This document shows, piece after piece, positions 23,838 to 32,263 of a stretch of DNA of 64,000 bases. Positions within the stretch are counted from its first letter, which is position 1; each line of letters begins with the position of its first letter. The notes under the pieces were generated by a model. That model was given only the letters and a program-made list of their open reading frames with translations. It was not told where the DNA came from and did not search any database. The stretch comes from Oryzobacter telluris (GTDB taxonomy: Bacteria; Actinomycetota; Actinomycetes; Actinomycetales; Dermatophilaceae). Location of the stretch: positions 1,116,001-1,180,000 of the forward strand of contig NZ_CP170723.1 in NCBI RefSeq assembly GCF_043099285.1. Direction: 5' to 3'. A program made the translations under genes and the position numbers.

Positions 23838-26525
23838 ATGTGTGGCATCGCCGGCTACCACGGGCTCGCAGCCGACGCTGCGCTCCTCACGCGGATGAAC
23901 GACTGCCAGCAGCACCGCGGTCCCGACGGTGACGGCATCGCCACCGACGGTCCCTGCGGCCTGGCCCACCGGCGCCTGTCGATCATCGACGTCGCCCACG
24001 GCCAGCAGCCGATGGAGACCGCTGACGGCCGCTACGTCATCGCCTACAACGGCGAGGTCTACAACTACCTCGACCTGCGCTCCGAGCTGCAGGCCCAGGG
24101 CCGCACCTTCGCCACCGACAGCGACACCGAGGTCGTCCTCCAGGCCTTCGCCCAGTGGGGCGAGCGTGCGTTCGACCGCTTCAACGGGATGTTCGGCCTG
24201 GCCATCTGGGACCGCCACGAGCAGCGGCTCACCCTGGCCCGCGACCACTTCGGCATCAAGCCGCTCTACGTCGCCCGCGTCCCCGCCCCCGAGGGCGACG
24301 GGGAGGTGCTCCTCTTCTCCAGCGAGATCAAGCCGATCCTCGCCAGCGGCCTGTACGACAAGAAGGTCAACGAGCGCTCGGTCTACCGGTACCTGCGCTT
24401 CCGCGCCCACGAGGACGGCACCGAGACCTTCTTCGACGGCATCGAGCGCCTCGCCCCCGGCGAGCTCCTCACCGCCGACGCCACCGGCATCCACCGCCGC
24501 ATGTTCACGCGCCTCAAGGAGGAGCTCCTCGAGCTCGCGAGCGTCCAGCGCCCCTACGACGACGCCGCGGCCGCCGAGTACAAGCGCCGCCTCGTCGAGT
24601 CGGTGCGCCTGCGCCTGCAGTCCGAGGTCCCGGTCGGCACCAGCCTGTCCGGCGGCCTCGACAGCAGCGCGGTGGCGGTCATCATCAACCAGCTCCTCAA
24701 CGAGGGCGACTCGCTCTCGCTGAGCTCGGTCGGCACCCGCCAGAACACCTTCTCCGCCGTCTTCCCCGGGTCGATCAACGACGAGGAGCGCTACGTCGAC
24801 GACGTCCTCGACATCTGCACCGGCCACGTCGCCTCGCACAAGATCAAGCCCACGGCCGACGAGTTCAAGGCCGACCTGCTCGACTTCGTCCGCACCCAGG
24901 AGGAGCCGCTCATCTCCAGCGGCCCCTACGCGCAGTTCCAGGTGATGCGCGAGGCCACCCAGCACGTCACCGTCCTCCTCGACGGCCAGGGCGCCGACGA
25001 GATGATGGCCGGCTACATCCCGTACTACGCCGTCTACCTGCGCCAGCTGCGCGCCCAGGGCGCCCGCGTCGCCGCCGCCGAGCTCGCCAAGAGCCTCGAC
25101 GTCCTCTACCGGCTCGGCCGCTTCAAGCTCAAGGCCAAGGTCAGGCTCAAGAAGTCGGTGCCCACGACCCAGCTGCTCGGCCGCGACTTCGTCAAGGCCC
25201 ACACCGGCGAGAAGTACGTCAGCGAGGGCGCCAACCTCAAGAAGCGCCTCGTCGAGGACCTGTTCCACAACTCGCTGCCCAGCCTGCTGCGCTACGAGGA
25301 CAAGAACACGATGCGCTTCTCCCTCGAGGGGCGCGTGCCGTTCCTCGACAAGGAGGTCGTGAAGTTCGTCTTCAGCCTGTCCGACGAGGCGATCATCAAG
25401 GACGGCTGGAACAAGCGGGTGCTGCGCGACGCCACCCGCGGCCTGCTGCCCGAGTCGATCAACCGCCGCCGCAACAAGATCGGGTTCACCACCCCGCAGG
25501 TCGAGTGGTTCATGCGGCTGAAGAACCACTTCTACAACATCTTCCTCAGCGAGTCGTTCGCCAACCGCCCGTACGTCGACCAGACCGAGGTCATCGCGGC
25601 GTTCGAGGGCTGGATCAAGGGCGCCAACGACGTCGACACGATGACGTTCTGGCGCCTGATCAACCTCGAGCTGTGGCTGCGCGAGTTCTTCGACGAGAAG
25701 GACGACGAGGCCGACGCCGCCGAGGCGGCCCGTGCGGCGCACGTGAAGACCGACTACGAGCCCAACGAGCGCCGCCCGCTCGACCTCGTCACCGCGCGCG
25801 GCGAGACCGTGCGCCGCTACCCGGTGCGCACCGAGCTGGTCAGCAAGGACGACGACCTCGACGCCCGCGTCATCGAGCACGTCGACCGCTTCTTCGCCGG
25901 TCTGCCCTCGGCCGGCCCCGAGCACGCCGCCGCGACGTCCGGGCCCTGGTGGTTCTTCATCTCCGAGAAGATCGTCGCGATCACCCAGGGGCGCTCGTAC
26001 TTCGTCTGGGACATCAAGGTCGGCCGACCCGCGCGCGTCCTGTCCCGGTACGTCACGCGCACCCCCGCCGGCATCGGACTGGGCAGCCCGTTCACCATGC
26101 AGCTCGCCATCCAGGAGGCCGGCCTCCCGCGCGTCCTGTACGCCTCGGCCGGTGGCGCCATCGGCAAGGTGATCGGCCGCAAGGGCCTGTTCTACGAGCT
26201 CGTCGGCAACTCGATCAACGCCATCGACGGCCCCACCGAGTACTCGGCCTACCCGAGCAACGTCTCGGCGAAGCTCGCGCCGAAGGACCCCGACGACGTC
26301 GCGGCCCGCCTCACCGCGGCCATCCGCGCGCGCCTGCCCGAGCCGTGGCGCTCGACCTTCCAGGGCACGGTGGTCATGGACGCCAACGACATCGGGCGCA
26401 ACGTGCTCGGCGCCGACGTGGCGCAGCCGTGGGACCGCTACGAGGAGATGTTCGCCGACAACCCGCTCGGGCAGGGCAGCGAGCAGACCCCGATGGCGAT
26501 GGTCTTCCTCCGCGACGACGCCTGA
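23838..26525 (+). CDS. asnB: asparagine synthetase B fused to an F420:gamma-glutamyl-ligase-like domain
   Basis: 895 residues; ordinary AsnB has about 550-650. Part 1 (to about 620) is a complete glutamine-hydrolysing synthetase: Cys2 nucleophile (MCGIAGYHG), RLSIID, AYNGEVYN, and the ATP loop SLSGGLDSSAVAV near residue 269, then DGQGADEMMAGY and RNKIGFTTPQVEW. After an acidic Ala-rich linker (about 616-640) comes a domain resembling the CofE family (coenzyme F420-0:L-glutamate ligase). It has WFFISEKIVAITQGR (about 703), AGIGLGSPFTMQLAIQEAG (about 744), GRKGLFYELVGNSI, AIDGP and MDANDIGRNVLG (about 845). The frame is continuous and codon use does not change. Known part: Asp/Glu amidation; the added ligase chemistry is inference. 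Confidence 0.85.
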   Translation: MCGIAGYHGLAADAALLTRMNDCQQHRGPDGDGIATDGPCGLAHRRLSIIDVAHGQQPMETADGRYVIAYNGEVYNYLDLRSELQAQGRTFATDSDTEVVLQAFAQWGERAFDRFNGMFGLAIWDRHEQRLTLARDHFGIKPLYVARVPAPEGDGEVLLFSSEIKPILASGLYDKKVNERSVYRYLRFRAHEDGTETFFDGIERLAPGELLTADATGIHRRMFTRLKEELLELASVQRPYDDAAAAEYKRRLVESVRLRLQSEVPVGTSLSGGLDSSAVAVIINQLLNEGDSLSLSSVGTRQNTFSAVFPGSINDEERYVDDVLDICTGHVASHKIKPTADEFKADLLDFVRTQEEPLISSGPYAQFQVMREATQHVTVLLDGQGADEMMAGYIPYYAVYLRQLRAQGARVAAAELAKSLDVLYRLGRFKLKAKVRLKKSVPTTQLLGRDFVKAHTGEKYVSEGANLKKRLVEDLFHNSLPSLLRYEDKNTMRFSLEGRVPFLDKEVVKFVFSLSDEAIIKDGWNKRVLRDATRGLLPESINRRRNKIGFTTPQVEWFMRLKNHFYNIFLSESFANRPYVDQTEVIAAFEGWIKGANDVDTMTFWRLINLELWLREFFDEKDDEADAAEAARAAHVKTDYEPNERRPLDLVTARGETVRRYPVRTELVSKDDDLDARVIEHVDRFFAGLPSAGPEHAAATSGPWWFFISEKIVAITQGRSYFVWDIKVGRPARVLSRYVTRTPAGIGLGSPFTMQLAIQEAGLPRVLYASAGGAIGKVIGRKGLFYELVGNSINAIDGPTEYSAYPSNVSAKLAPKDPDDVAARLTAAIRARLPEPWRSTFQGTVVMDANDIGRNVLGADVAQPWDRYEEMFADNPLGQGSEQTPMAMVFLRDDA

Positions 26526-26563
26526 AGACGCGCGCCGGCCCGCTGTCGGCCGCGCCGGCCTCG

Positions 26564-27664
26564 CTAGGTCGTGTGCGGAGGACGGGGCGTGCGCACCCCT
26601 CGCGCCGTCCGCTCGAAGGTGGGCTCCTGCCCCTCGGGGGGAGCGGTCACCTTCGGGCTGAGCGTCCACAGCAGCCACCCGAGGCCGCCGAGCGGCACCT
26701 CCATGACGTGCGTGATGATCGAGAACAGGACGACCCCCGCGGTCGCCGCGGCGCTGTCGGCACCCCAGCCGACGAGCACGGTGGCGGTGACCGTCTCGGT
26801 GACGCCGACGCCACCCGGCGTGATGCCCACCGCGGTGAGCAGCCGTCCGATCGCGAACGCGGCGAAGAGCAGGTTGAGCGGCATCGTCGTGACGCCGGTC
26901 TGGCGCATCACGAGGACGAAGAGCACGTAGTACGCGCCGAAGAACCCCACCATGCCGAGCGTCATCGCCAGCCAGCCGGTGGAGACGACGTCGTTGATCC
27001 GGGCGCGCAGGTCGTGGACGAGCTCCTCGATGCGCATCGCCGGCTTGCCCGACGCCCGGCTGCGGCGGCGCAGCAGCGGCCCGAGCAGGTGGTCGACGCC
27101 GCGCCCGATGGCCTGGGCTGCCCGCTCGCTGACCATGATCGCCACGAACGCCCCGAGCAGGGCCAGCCCGGTCAGGGCCCCGCCGACCGCCAGCTCGGTG
27201 AGGACCACCGGGAGCGTGACGCCGCCGAGCCAGAGCGCGAGGATCGCGACGACCGGCAGGGCGATGCGGGCCAGGACGTTCCAGACGCCCGTGACGATCG
27301 CCGACGTCGAGGTCGCCCGCCGGGTGAACCCCCACGAGCGGCACATCGCGTACGTGGCGGCCAGGCCCACGGCGCCGCCCCCGGGGAGCAGGTTGGAGAC
27401 CGAGGACCCGCAGAGGTTGATGATGAGGGCCTTGCTGTGGGTCAGCCCGCGCAGCGCCCCGGTGAAGGTGAACGTGTAGCACCACAGGCCCGCGAGCATC
27501 AGGACCTGGAAGCCCAGCACGTGGCTCAGCGGCACCGCGCGGACGTGGGTCCAGATCTCGCTCCACTCGGTCTTGGCGAAGTAGGGCAGCCCCCAGACGA
27601 GCAGGATCGCCGCCAGCCCCAGGCCGACCGCGGCCTGGAGCACCTGCTTGCGTCCCCTGCTCAC
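26564..27664 (-). CDS. lysylphosphatidylglycerol-synthase-type/flippase-like membrane protein
   Basis: 366 residues with about eight hydrophobic segments, of the UPF0104/LPG-synthase transmembrane family. Seen: SVSNLLPGGGAVGLAATY, a signature of that family, and FAIGRLLTAVGITPGGVGVTE near residue 300, where a G/P-rich loop follows a membrane helix. Such proteins are proposed to flip aminoacylated or isoprenoid lipids. The catalytic aminoacyl-transferase half of MprF is absent. GTG start overlaps the PIG-L stop (GTGA), so it follows PIG-L in an operon. It converges with the synthetase fusion with a 38-bp gap. Confidence 0.82.
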   Translation of the reverse strand: MSRGRKQVLQAAVGLGLAAILLVWGLPYFAKTEWSEIWTHVRAVPLSHVLGFQVLMLAGLWCYTFTFTGALRGLTHSKALIINLCGSSVSNLLPGGGAVGLAATYAMCRSWGFTRRATSTSAIVTGVWNVLARIALPVVAILALWLGGVTLPVVLTELAVGGALTGLALLGAFVAIMVSERAAQAIGRGVDHLLGPLLRRRSRASGKPAMRIEELVHDLRARINDVVSTGWLAMTLGMVGFFGAYYVLFVLVMRQTGVTTMPLNLLFAAFAIGRLLTAVGITPGGVGVTETVTATVLVGWGADSAAATAGVVLFSIITHVMEVPLGGLGWLLWTLSPKVTAPPEGQEPTFERTARGVRTPRPPHTT

Positions 27665-28509
27665 TGCTCCCCCTCGAAGATCTCGGTCCTGACCCGGCCC
27701 CCCGGTGGGAGCGAGGGGTCGCGGAACCACTCCCTCCCGAACACGAGATCGTAGAGGGGGCGGGGGATGCGAAGGAAGGCTCCCAGGGTCCGGTCGCCCG
27801 TCTGGCCGCCCGCGCCGACCTCGGTGGCGCCCCCTCCGGTGGCCTGCGAGGCGTGCGCGCGCATCGACGCGCGCTTGGCCGCGACGTGTCGCCGCACCGA
27901 GATCCGGTGGGTGATGTCGGCTCGCGCGGTGAAGGCGCGCTCGAAGCTCGTGGGGTCGAACTCGGCCGGGAAGCGGTACACGCGGGCGGCGCCGCGGATG
28001 GCCCGGGCGATGGTGTCGCGGGGGACCGTGGCCTCGAGGACGCGCGGTGTCCCCGCGATCTGCGCCGCGCGGACTCCGACCTCGTGGACCCGCACGTGGT
28101 CGCGGTGGCCGTACCCGCCGTTCGCGTCGTAGGTGAGGAGGAGGTCGGCGCGCTCGGTGCGCAGCAGCGCCGCCAGCCGCTCGGCCGCCTCCTCGAGCGG
28201 CGCGCGGCAGAAGCGGGTGGTGCCCGGGACGTCGGGGTCGGGCTCGGCACCGCTGCCGCTGTCGGCGTAGCCGAGCCACTCGACCCGGGCCACGCCGAGG
28301 GCCTCTGCGGACCGTCGGGCCTCGGTGAGGCGGCGCTCGCCGAGGAGGCCGTCGGCCCGCAGCGCGTCCGCCGCGAGCCCGGCGCCGCCGTCGGTCGCGA
28401 GCACGAGGACGACGCGGTGCCCCTCAGCCGCGAGCCGCGCCATCGTGCCCGCCGTCAGGAGGGCCTCGTCGTCGGGGTGGGCGTGGAACGCCACGATCGT
28501 GCGGGACAT
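27661..28509 (-). CDS. PIG-L family N-deacetylase
   Basis: 282 residues. Seen: the metal motif AFHAHPDDEALLTAGTMARL at the N-terminus (HPDDE, the zinc His/Asp pair), VLATDGGAG, and YGHRDHVRVHEVG with the third zinc ligand His. Family members remove acetyl groups from GlcNAc-linked lipids or thiols (MshB, PIG-L, Mca). No signal peptide. The stop overlaps the next gene, the flippase-like protein. It diverges from a GT4 glycosyltransferase, so a glycosylated lipid or thiol product is likely. The exact substrate is unknown. Confidence 0.87.
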   Translation of the reverse strand: MSRTIVAFHAHPDDEALLTAGTMARLAAEGHRVVLVLATDGGAGLAADALRADGLLGERRLTEARRSAEALGVARVEWLGYADSGSGAEPDPDVPGTTRFCRAPLEEAAERLAALLRTERADLLLTYDANGGYGHRDHVRVHEVGVRAAQIAGTPRVLEATVPRDTIARAIRGAARVYRFPAEFDPTSFERAFTARADITHRISVRRHVAAKRASMRAHASQATGGGATEVGAGGQTGDRTLGAFLRIPRPLYDLVFGREWFRDPSLPPGGRVRTEIFEGEQ

Positions 28510-28545
28510 CGTGACCCATCCTCGCTCATGGCAGGGTGGACCCTC

Positions 28546-29694
28546 GTGAAGGTCGCCATGCTCACCGACTGCTACCCGCCTCGGCTGGGTGGCATCGAGT
28601 CGCAGGTGCGCGACCTCTCCCGCCACCTCGTGCGGGCCGGCCACGAGGTCGAGGTGTTCACGGCGACGACCGGTCCCGACGGCGAGCGCGGGGGCGCGAC
28701 GGCGACGGGCGACGACGGCGTCACGGTGCACCGCTTCGCGATCCCGCTGCCCGGAGGCATCCCGGTCAACCCGTTCGCCCGGCCCGAGATCCGGCGCCGG
28801 CTGGCCGCCGGGCGCTTCGACGTCGCGCACGCCCACCTCGGGGTCGTCAGCCCGTTCGCGACCGAGCTGGTGCCGCTGGCCCTGGACCGCGGGCTGCCCG
28901 TGACGGCCACGTTCCACTGCGTCATCGACCGCTCGGGTCCGGTGTTCCGCGTGCTGGGCCACCTCGCCCGCTGGGCCGAGAAGGGCGTGGCCATGAACGC
29001 CGTGTCGACGATGGCGGCCACGCGGGTCAGCGCCGCTGCCGGCGACGCGCCCGTGGAGGTCGTGCCCAACGGCGTCGACGTCGCCTGGTGGCGCGACGGT
29101 GCCCCCGACGGGGACGCGGCCCCGGCAGCCGATGGCGCGCCCCGCCCGGTCCACGTCGTCACCGCCACCCGCCTCGCGGCCCGCAAGCGCCCGGTGGCCC
29201 TGCTCGCCGTGCTCCGCGGCGCCCGCCAGATCCTCGACCCCGCGGTGCCGCTGCGCGCGACCATCGTGGGGGAGGGCCCGCAGCGGCGCGTCCTCGAGCG
29301 GTACGTCGCGTCGCGCGGCCTGGACTGGGTCGAGCTGCCCGGGCGGGTCGACCGCGACGAGCTGCGCCGCCTGCACCAGGGCGCCGACGTCTACCTGACC
29401 ACCGCTCGGCTGGAGGCGTTCGGCATCGCCGCCCTCGAGGCGCGCGCGGCGGGGCTGCCGGTGGTCGCGCCGCGGGCCACCGGGGTCGACGACTTCGTGG
29501 GCGACGGCGTCGAGGGCGTCCTCGGCGACAGCGACGTGCAGCTGGCCGGCGCGGTGGCGCGGCTCGCCGCCGACCCGGCGATGCGCCGGCGGATCCGTCA
29601 CCACAACCTCACGACCCCTCCGGCGCAGGACTGGTCCGACGTCCTCGGGGCGACGCTCGGCGAGTACCACCGGGCCGGGGCCCGCCCCGCGTGA
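28546..29694 (+). CDS. GT4-family glycosyltransferase (PimB/MshA-like)
   Basis: 382 residues from GTG 28546. Seen: the N-terminal VAMLTDCYPPRLGGIESQVR typical of GT4 retaining transferases, a linker, then VTATRLAARKRP, ATIVGEGPQR and the donor motif EAFGIAALEARAAGLPVV (E-x7-E, about residue 290). Members transfer sugar from nucleotide donors to lipids or inositols. An ATG at 28528 is in frame but lacks a ribosome site. GTG has GGTGGA upstream and matches the usual family start. It diverges from PIG-L and overlaps the Nudix gene by GTGA. The acceptor is unknown. Confidence 0.86.
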   Translation: MKVAMLTDCYPPRLGGIESQVRDLSRHLVRAGHEVEVFTATTGPDGERGGATATGDDGVTVHRFAIPLPGGIPVNPFARPEIRRRLAAGRFDVAHAHLGVVSPFATELVPLALDRGLPVTATFHCVIDRSGPVFRVLGHLARWAEKGVAMNAVSTMAATRVSAAAGDAPVEVVPNGVDVAWWRDGAPDGDAAPAADGAPRPVHVVTATRLAARKRPVALLAVLRGARQILDPAVPLRATIVGEGPQRRVLERYVASRGLDWVELPGRVDRDELRRLHQGADVYLTTARLEAFGIAALEARAAGLPVVAPRATGVDDFVGDGVEGVLGDSDVQLAGAVARLAADPAMRRRIRHHNLTTPPAQDWSDVLGATLGEYHRAGARPA

Positions 29695-30386
29695 TCACCG
29701 TCGTCGGGGTGCAGGGTGGCCGCACCGTCGCTGCCTTCGCGCTCGGCCACGGGGAGGACCCGCTGGCCGGGCTGCGCGAGCGCGGCTGGGCCGGCCACGC
29801 GGAGCGGGTGGAGGGCGTCCTCGGCGACCTCACCCTCCGGTACGCGGTCGAGGCGGTGGTGGGCGGCGCAAGGCCTCCTGCTCTCGCCGACCCGCAGGGC
29901 CCCGGTCTCAACGCCGCCGAGCGGCGCGGGGTCGTGCCGAACCAGCGGGTGGCGGCCTACGCGGTCGTCGTCGCCGACGACCGGGTGCTGCTGACCCAGC
30001 TCGCGGCCCGCACCGGGGCGGGAGGCCGCTGGAACCTGCCGGGGGGTGGCCTCGACCCCGGCGAGGGGCCGGAGGAGGCGGTCGTGCGCGAGGTGCTCGA
30101 GGAGACCGGTCAGGTGGTGGAGGACGTGCGCCTCGTCGACGTCATGACCCAGCACTGGGTGGGTCGCTCGCCGCGCGGCCTCGAGGACTACCACGCCGTG
30201 CGGCTGCTCCACACGGCCCGATGTCCGCGGCCGACCCTCCCCGTCGTCCACGACGTGGGTGGGTCGACCGCGGACGCCCGCTGGGTCCGGCTCGACGAGC
30301 TGGGGTCCGTGGAGGTCGTGGCGAGCGTCCCGGTGGCCCTGCGGGCCGCGGGCGTCGCCGACCTCCACGTGCGCCCTCAGTCCTGA
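29691..30386 (+). CDS. Nudix hydrolase
   Basis: 231 residues. The Nudix box GGGLDPGEGPEEAVVREV continues LEETG and is intact near residues 119-141 (Gx5Ex7REUXEExGU). It is preceded by VAAYAVVVADDRVLLTQL. The family hydrolyses nucleoside diphosphates linked to other groups. An N-terminal region of about 75 residues is not a recognised domain. GTG overlaps the GT4 stop (GTGA), so the pair is co-translated. It converges with the small membrane protein with a 10-bp overlap. Confidence 0.88.
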   Translation: MITVVGVQGGRTVAAFALGHGEDPLAGLRERGWAGHAERVEGVLGDLTLRYAVEAVVGGARPPALADPQGPGLNAAERRGVVPNQRVAAYAVVVADDRVLLTQLAARTGAGGRWNLPGGGLDPGEGPEEAVVREVLEETGQVVEDVRLVDVMTQHWVGRSPRGLEDYHAVRLLHTARCPRPTLPVVHDVGGSTADARWVRLDELGSVEVVASVPVALRAAGVADLHVRPQS

Positions 30387-30745
30387 CCGCGGCTGGCCCG
30401 CAGCCCCAGTCCCCCGACGAGGAGGACGAGGGCGCCGGCGCCGACGACGGTCCACGGGCCGAGGTCGCCCCACGGCACGTCGATCCCGACGATCTCGGTG
30501 AACAGCGTCGCCGCGGCCACGACGAGGCCGAGCAGGCCCAGGACGATGGCGAACGGGGCCGGGCCCTTGACGTACTCGCGGGCGGGGAGGGCGGGTGCCG
30601 CCGGGGCGGCGACCTCGGTGGGGCGGACCGCGGTGGCGGTCGTCGTCCCGGGGGCGGCGGGGGCCCACGTGGTGGTGGGGTGCTCCTCGAAGACCTGGTC
30701 GGCGAGGGGGGTGGTCTCGTCGCGGGGGGTGTCGGGGGTGGTCAT
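30377..30745 (-). CDS. hypothetical small membrane protein
   Basis: 122 residues. Not recognised as a named family. Seen: a Thr/Pro/Ala-rich N-terminal half with VFEEHPTTTWAPAAP, then two hydrophobic helices (about 66-88, APFAIVLGLLGLVVAAATLF, and 98-116). ATG at 30745 overlaps the stop of the PspC protein (TGATG), so it is co-translated with it. A GTG one codon earlier is in frame. A membrane role linked to the PspC protein is inferred from coupling alone. Confidence 0.65.
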   Translation of the reverse strand: MTTPDTPRDETTPLADQVFEEHPTTTWAPAAPGTTTATAVRPTEVAAPAAPALPAREYVKGPAPFAIVLGLLGLVVAAATLFTEIVGIDVPWGDLGPWTVVGAGALVLLVGGLGLRASRGQD

Positions 30746-32148
30746 CACTGCTCCTCGATGGTGATCTGGCCGACCCCGAGCTGGGCGTCGACGACGACTT
30801 GGGTGGGACCGTCGCCCACGGTGGTCGAGACCTGCTGGTCGGGACCGGTCGACTCGGGCGCCGTCGACCCGTCGGCCGCGCGCTGGATGATGCTGCCGAA
30901 GCCGACCTCGGCGTCGACCGTGGCGCTGACGCCCTCGGGGACGAGGATGGTCAGGTCGCCGGCGCCGATCTCGACGTCGATCTGCTGCGGGGTCGTGAGG
31001 TCGAGGGTGGAGCCCTCGAAGCGGCTGAGGTCGAGGACGACGTCACCGCCCCCGTGCTCGAAACGGGTCTCGCCGGCCGCCGGGACGGGCGTCCAGGTCC
31101 GCGGGCCGAAGCCCGACGACTCCTCGAGGTTGACGCGGGAGGCCGCGGCCGACCCGACGAGCAGGACGGCGAGCACCACGGTGACGAACCCGCTGAACCC
31201 GGCCGCGCGGCCGGAGATCCCGAGCGCCAGCACGACGAGCGAGACACCGGTGAGGCCGATGAGCAGGCCCAGCGTGCCGGCGCTGCCGGGGTAGCCGAGC
31301 GGCTCGGCGAGCGCCGCGCCCAGGCCCAGCCCGACGAGCGCGATGCCGATCGACATCAGGCCGACGAACCAGCTGGGCCGGCGGCGCCGCGGACGCGGCG
31401 GCGGGGGCGGGGTCATGACGCGCGGGGGAGCCGGCGGGACCGGGCGGCCTCCGTAGGGGCCGGGGTGGCCGGGGGCGCCGTACGGCGGGACCGGCGCACC
31501 GGCCGAGCCGGGCGGCATCGCGTACGGGGCGCCCTGGCCGGCACCGGCGGGCGGGGAGAACGCGGTCGTGGGGGCGCTCATCGGGGCTCCTCCTGGAGGG
31601 GGCGGGGGTGGGGTGGACCCGTAGGGGGCCGGTGCGAAGCCGGAGGTCGCGCCGGAGACGCGGTCGCGGCGGAAGAGGACGAAGGCCAGTCCGACGAGGG
31701 CGACGACCCACAGCGGTGCGATCCAGCCGTTGCCCTGCCCGATGGAGAAGAAGCCGCCGAGGAGCAGGACCGCCGTGAGGACGAGCAGGGCCACGGGCCC
31801 GACGTCGCCGCGGCGCACGGCGCGCTCGGCGAGGAGGTCGCCACGGCGGTCCGGAAGGACCAGCCACAGCACGACGTACGCGGTGACGCCGATCCCGCCG
31901 AAGAAGGCGAGGATGACCGCGGCCGCCCGGATGAGCATGGGGTCGACGCCCCAGCGCTGGGCGAGCCCGGAGCAGACACCGCCGAACCAGCGGGCGTCGG
32001 TGTCGCGGGTGTAGCCGCTCTCCCTGAGGCGGGCGAACGCGTCGTCGAGGACCGAGCCGCCGCTGCCCTGGGGTCGGGCGTAGCGGGGGTCGGGCCCGGT
32101 CGGCGGGGGTCCTGCCGGGGGCGGGGTCTGGGTGGGGTTCTCCGTCAT
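30745..32148 (-). CDS. PspC-domain membrane protein
   Basis: 467 residues. Seen: an N-terminal Pro-rich segment, then a PspC domain near residues 40-105 (DTDARWFGGVCSGLAQRWG, AAAVILAFFGGIGVTAYVVLWLVLPDR), then more helices. A Pro/Gly/Ala-rich middle (about 170-260) ends at RPRRRRPSW, followed by further membrane helices. The end is a beta-rich domain (about 370-467) with DLTTPQQIDVEIGAGDLTI. That resembles the adhesin/toast-rack C-terminal part of LiaF-like proteins. Its ATG lies about 115 bp from the divergent kinase, a likely shared promoter. The role is envelope stress by analogy. Confidence 0.82.
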   Translation of the reverse strand: MTENPTQTPPPAGPPPTGPDPRYARPQGSGGSVLDDAFARLRESGYTRDTDARWFGGVCSGLAQRWGVDPMLIRAAAVILAFFGGIGVTAYVVLWLVLPDRRGDLLAERAVRRGDVGPVALLVLTAVLLLGGFFSIGQGNGWIAPLWVVALVGLAFVLFRRDRVSGATSGFAPAPYGSTPPPPPPGGAPMSAPTTAFSPPAGAGQGAPYAMPPGSAGAPVPPYGAPGHPGPYGGRPVPPAPPRVMTPPPPPRPRRRRPSWFVGLMSIGIALVGLGLGAALAEPLGYPGSAGTLGLLIGLTGVSLVVLALGISGRAAGFSGFVTVVLAVLLVGSAAASRVNLEESSGFGPRTWTPVPAAGETRFEHGGGDVVLDLSRFEGSTLDLTTPQQIDVEIGAGDLTILVPEGVSATVDAEVGFGSIIQRAADGSTAPESTGPDQQVSTTVGDGPTQVVVDAQLGVGQITIEEQ

Positions 32149-32263
32149 GGCTCAACCGTGGCGTCCCGCGGGGTGCGCTCGCCATGAGGGTCGACCCTGA
32201 CGCGGCCCTGACCGGACCCCGGGTCGGGGTCGCGAGGGCCCTGACGTGCGTCAGGATGGGCAC

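Noticed and set aside
23691..28250. A very long open frame (about 1500 codons) on the minus strand
   Set aside because: It runs antisense to the asparagine synthetase and across PIG-L and neighbours. Its predicted protein is Asp/Val/Gly-rich and shows no domain, as expected from third-position G/C bias in the opposite strand.
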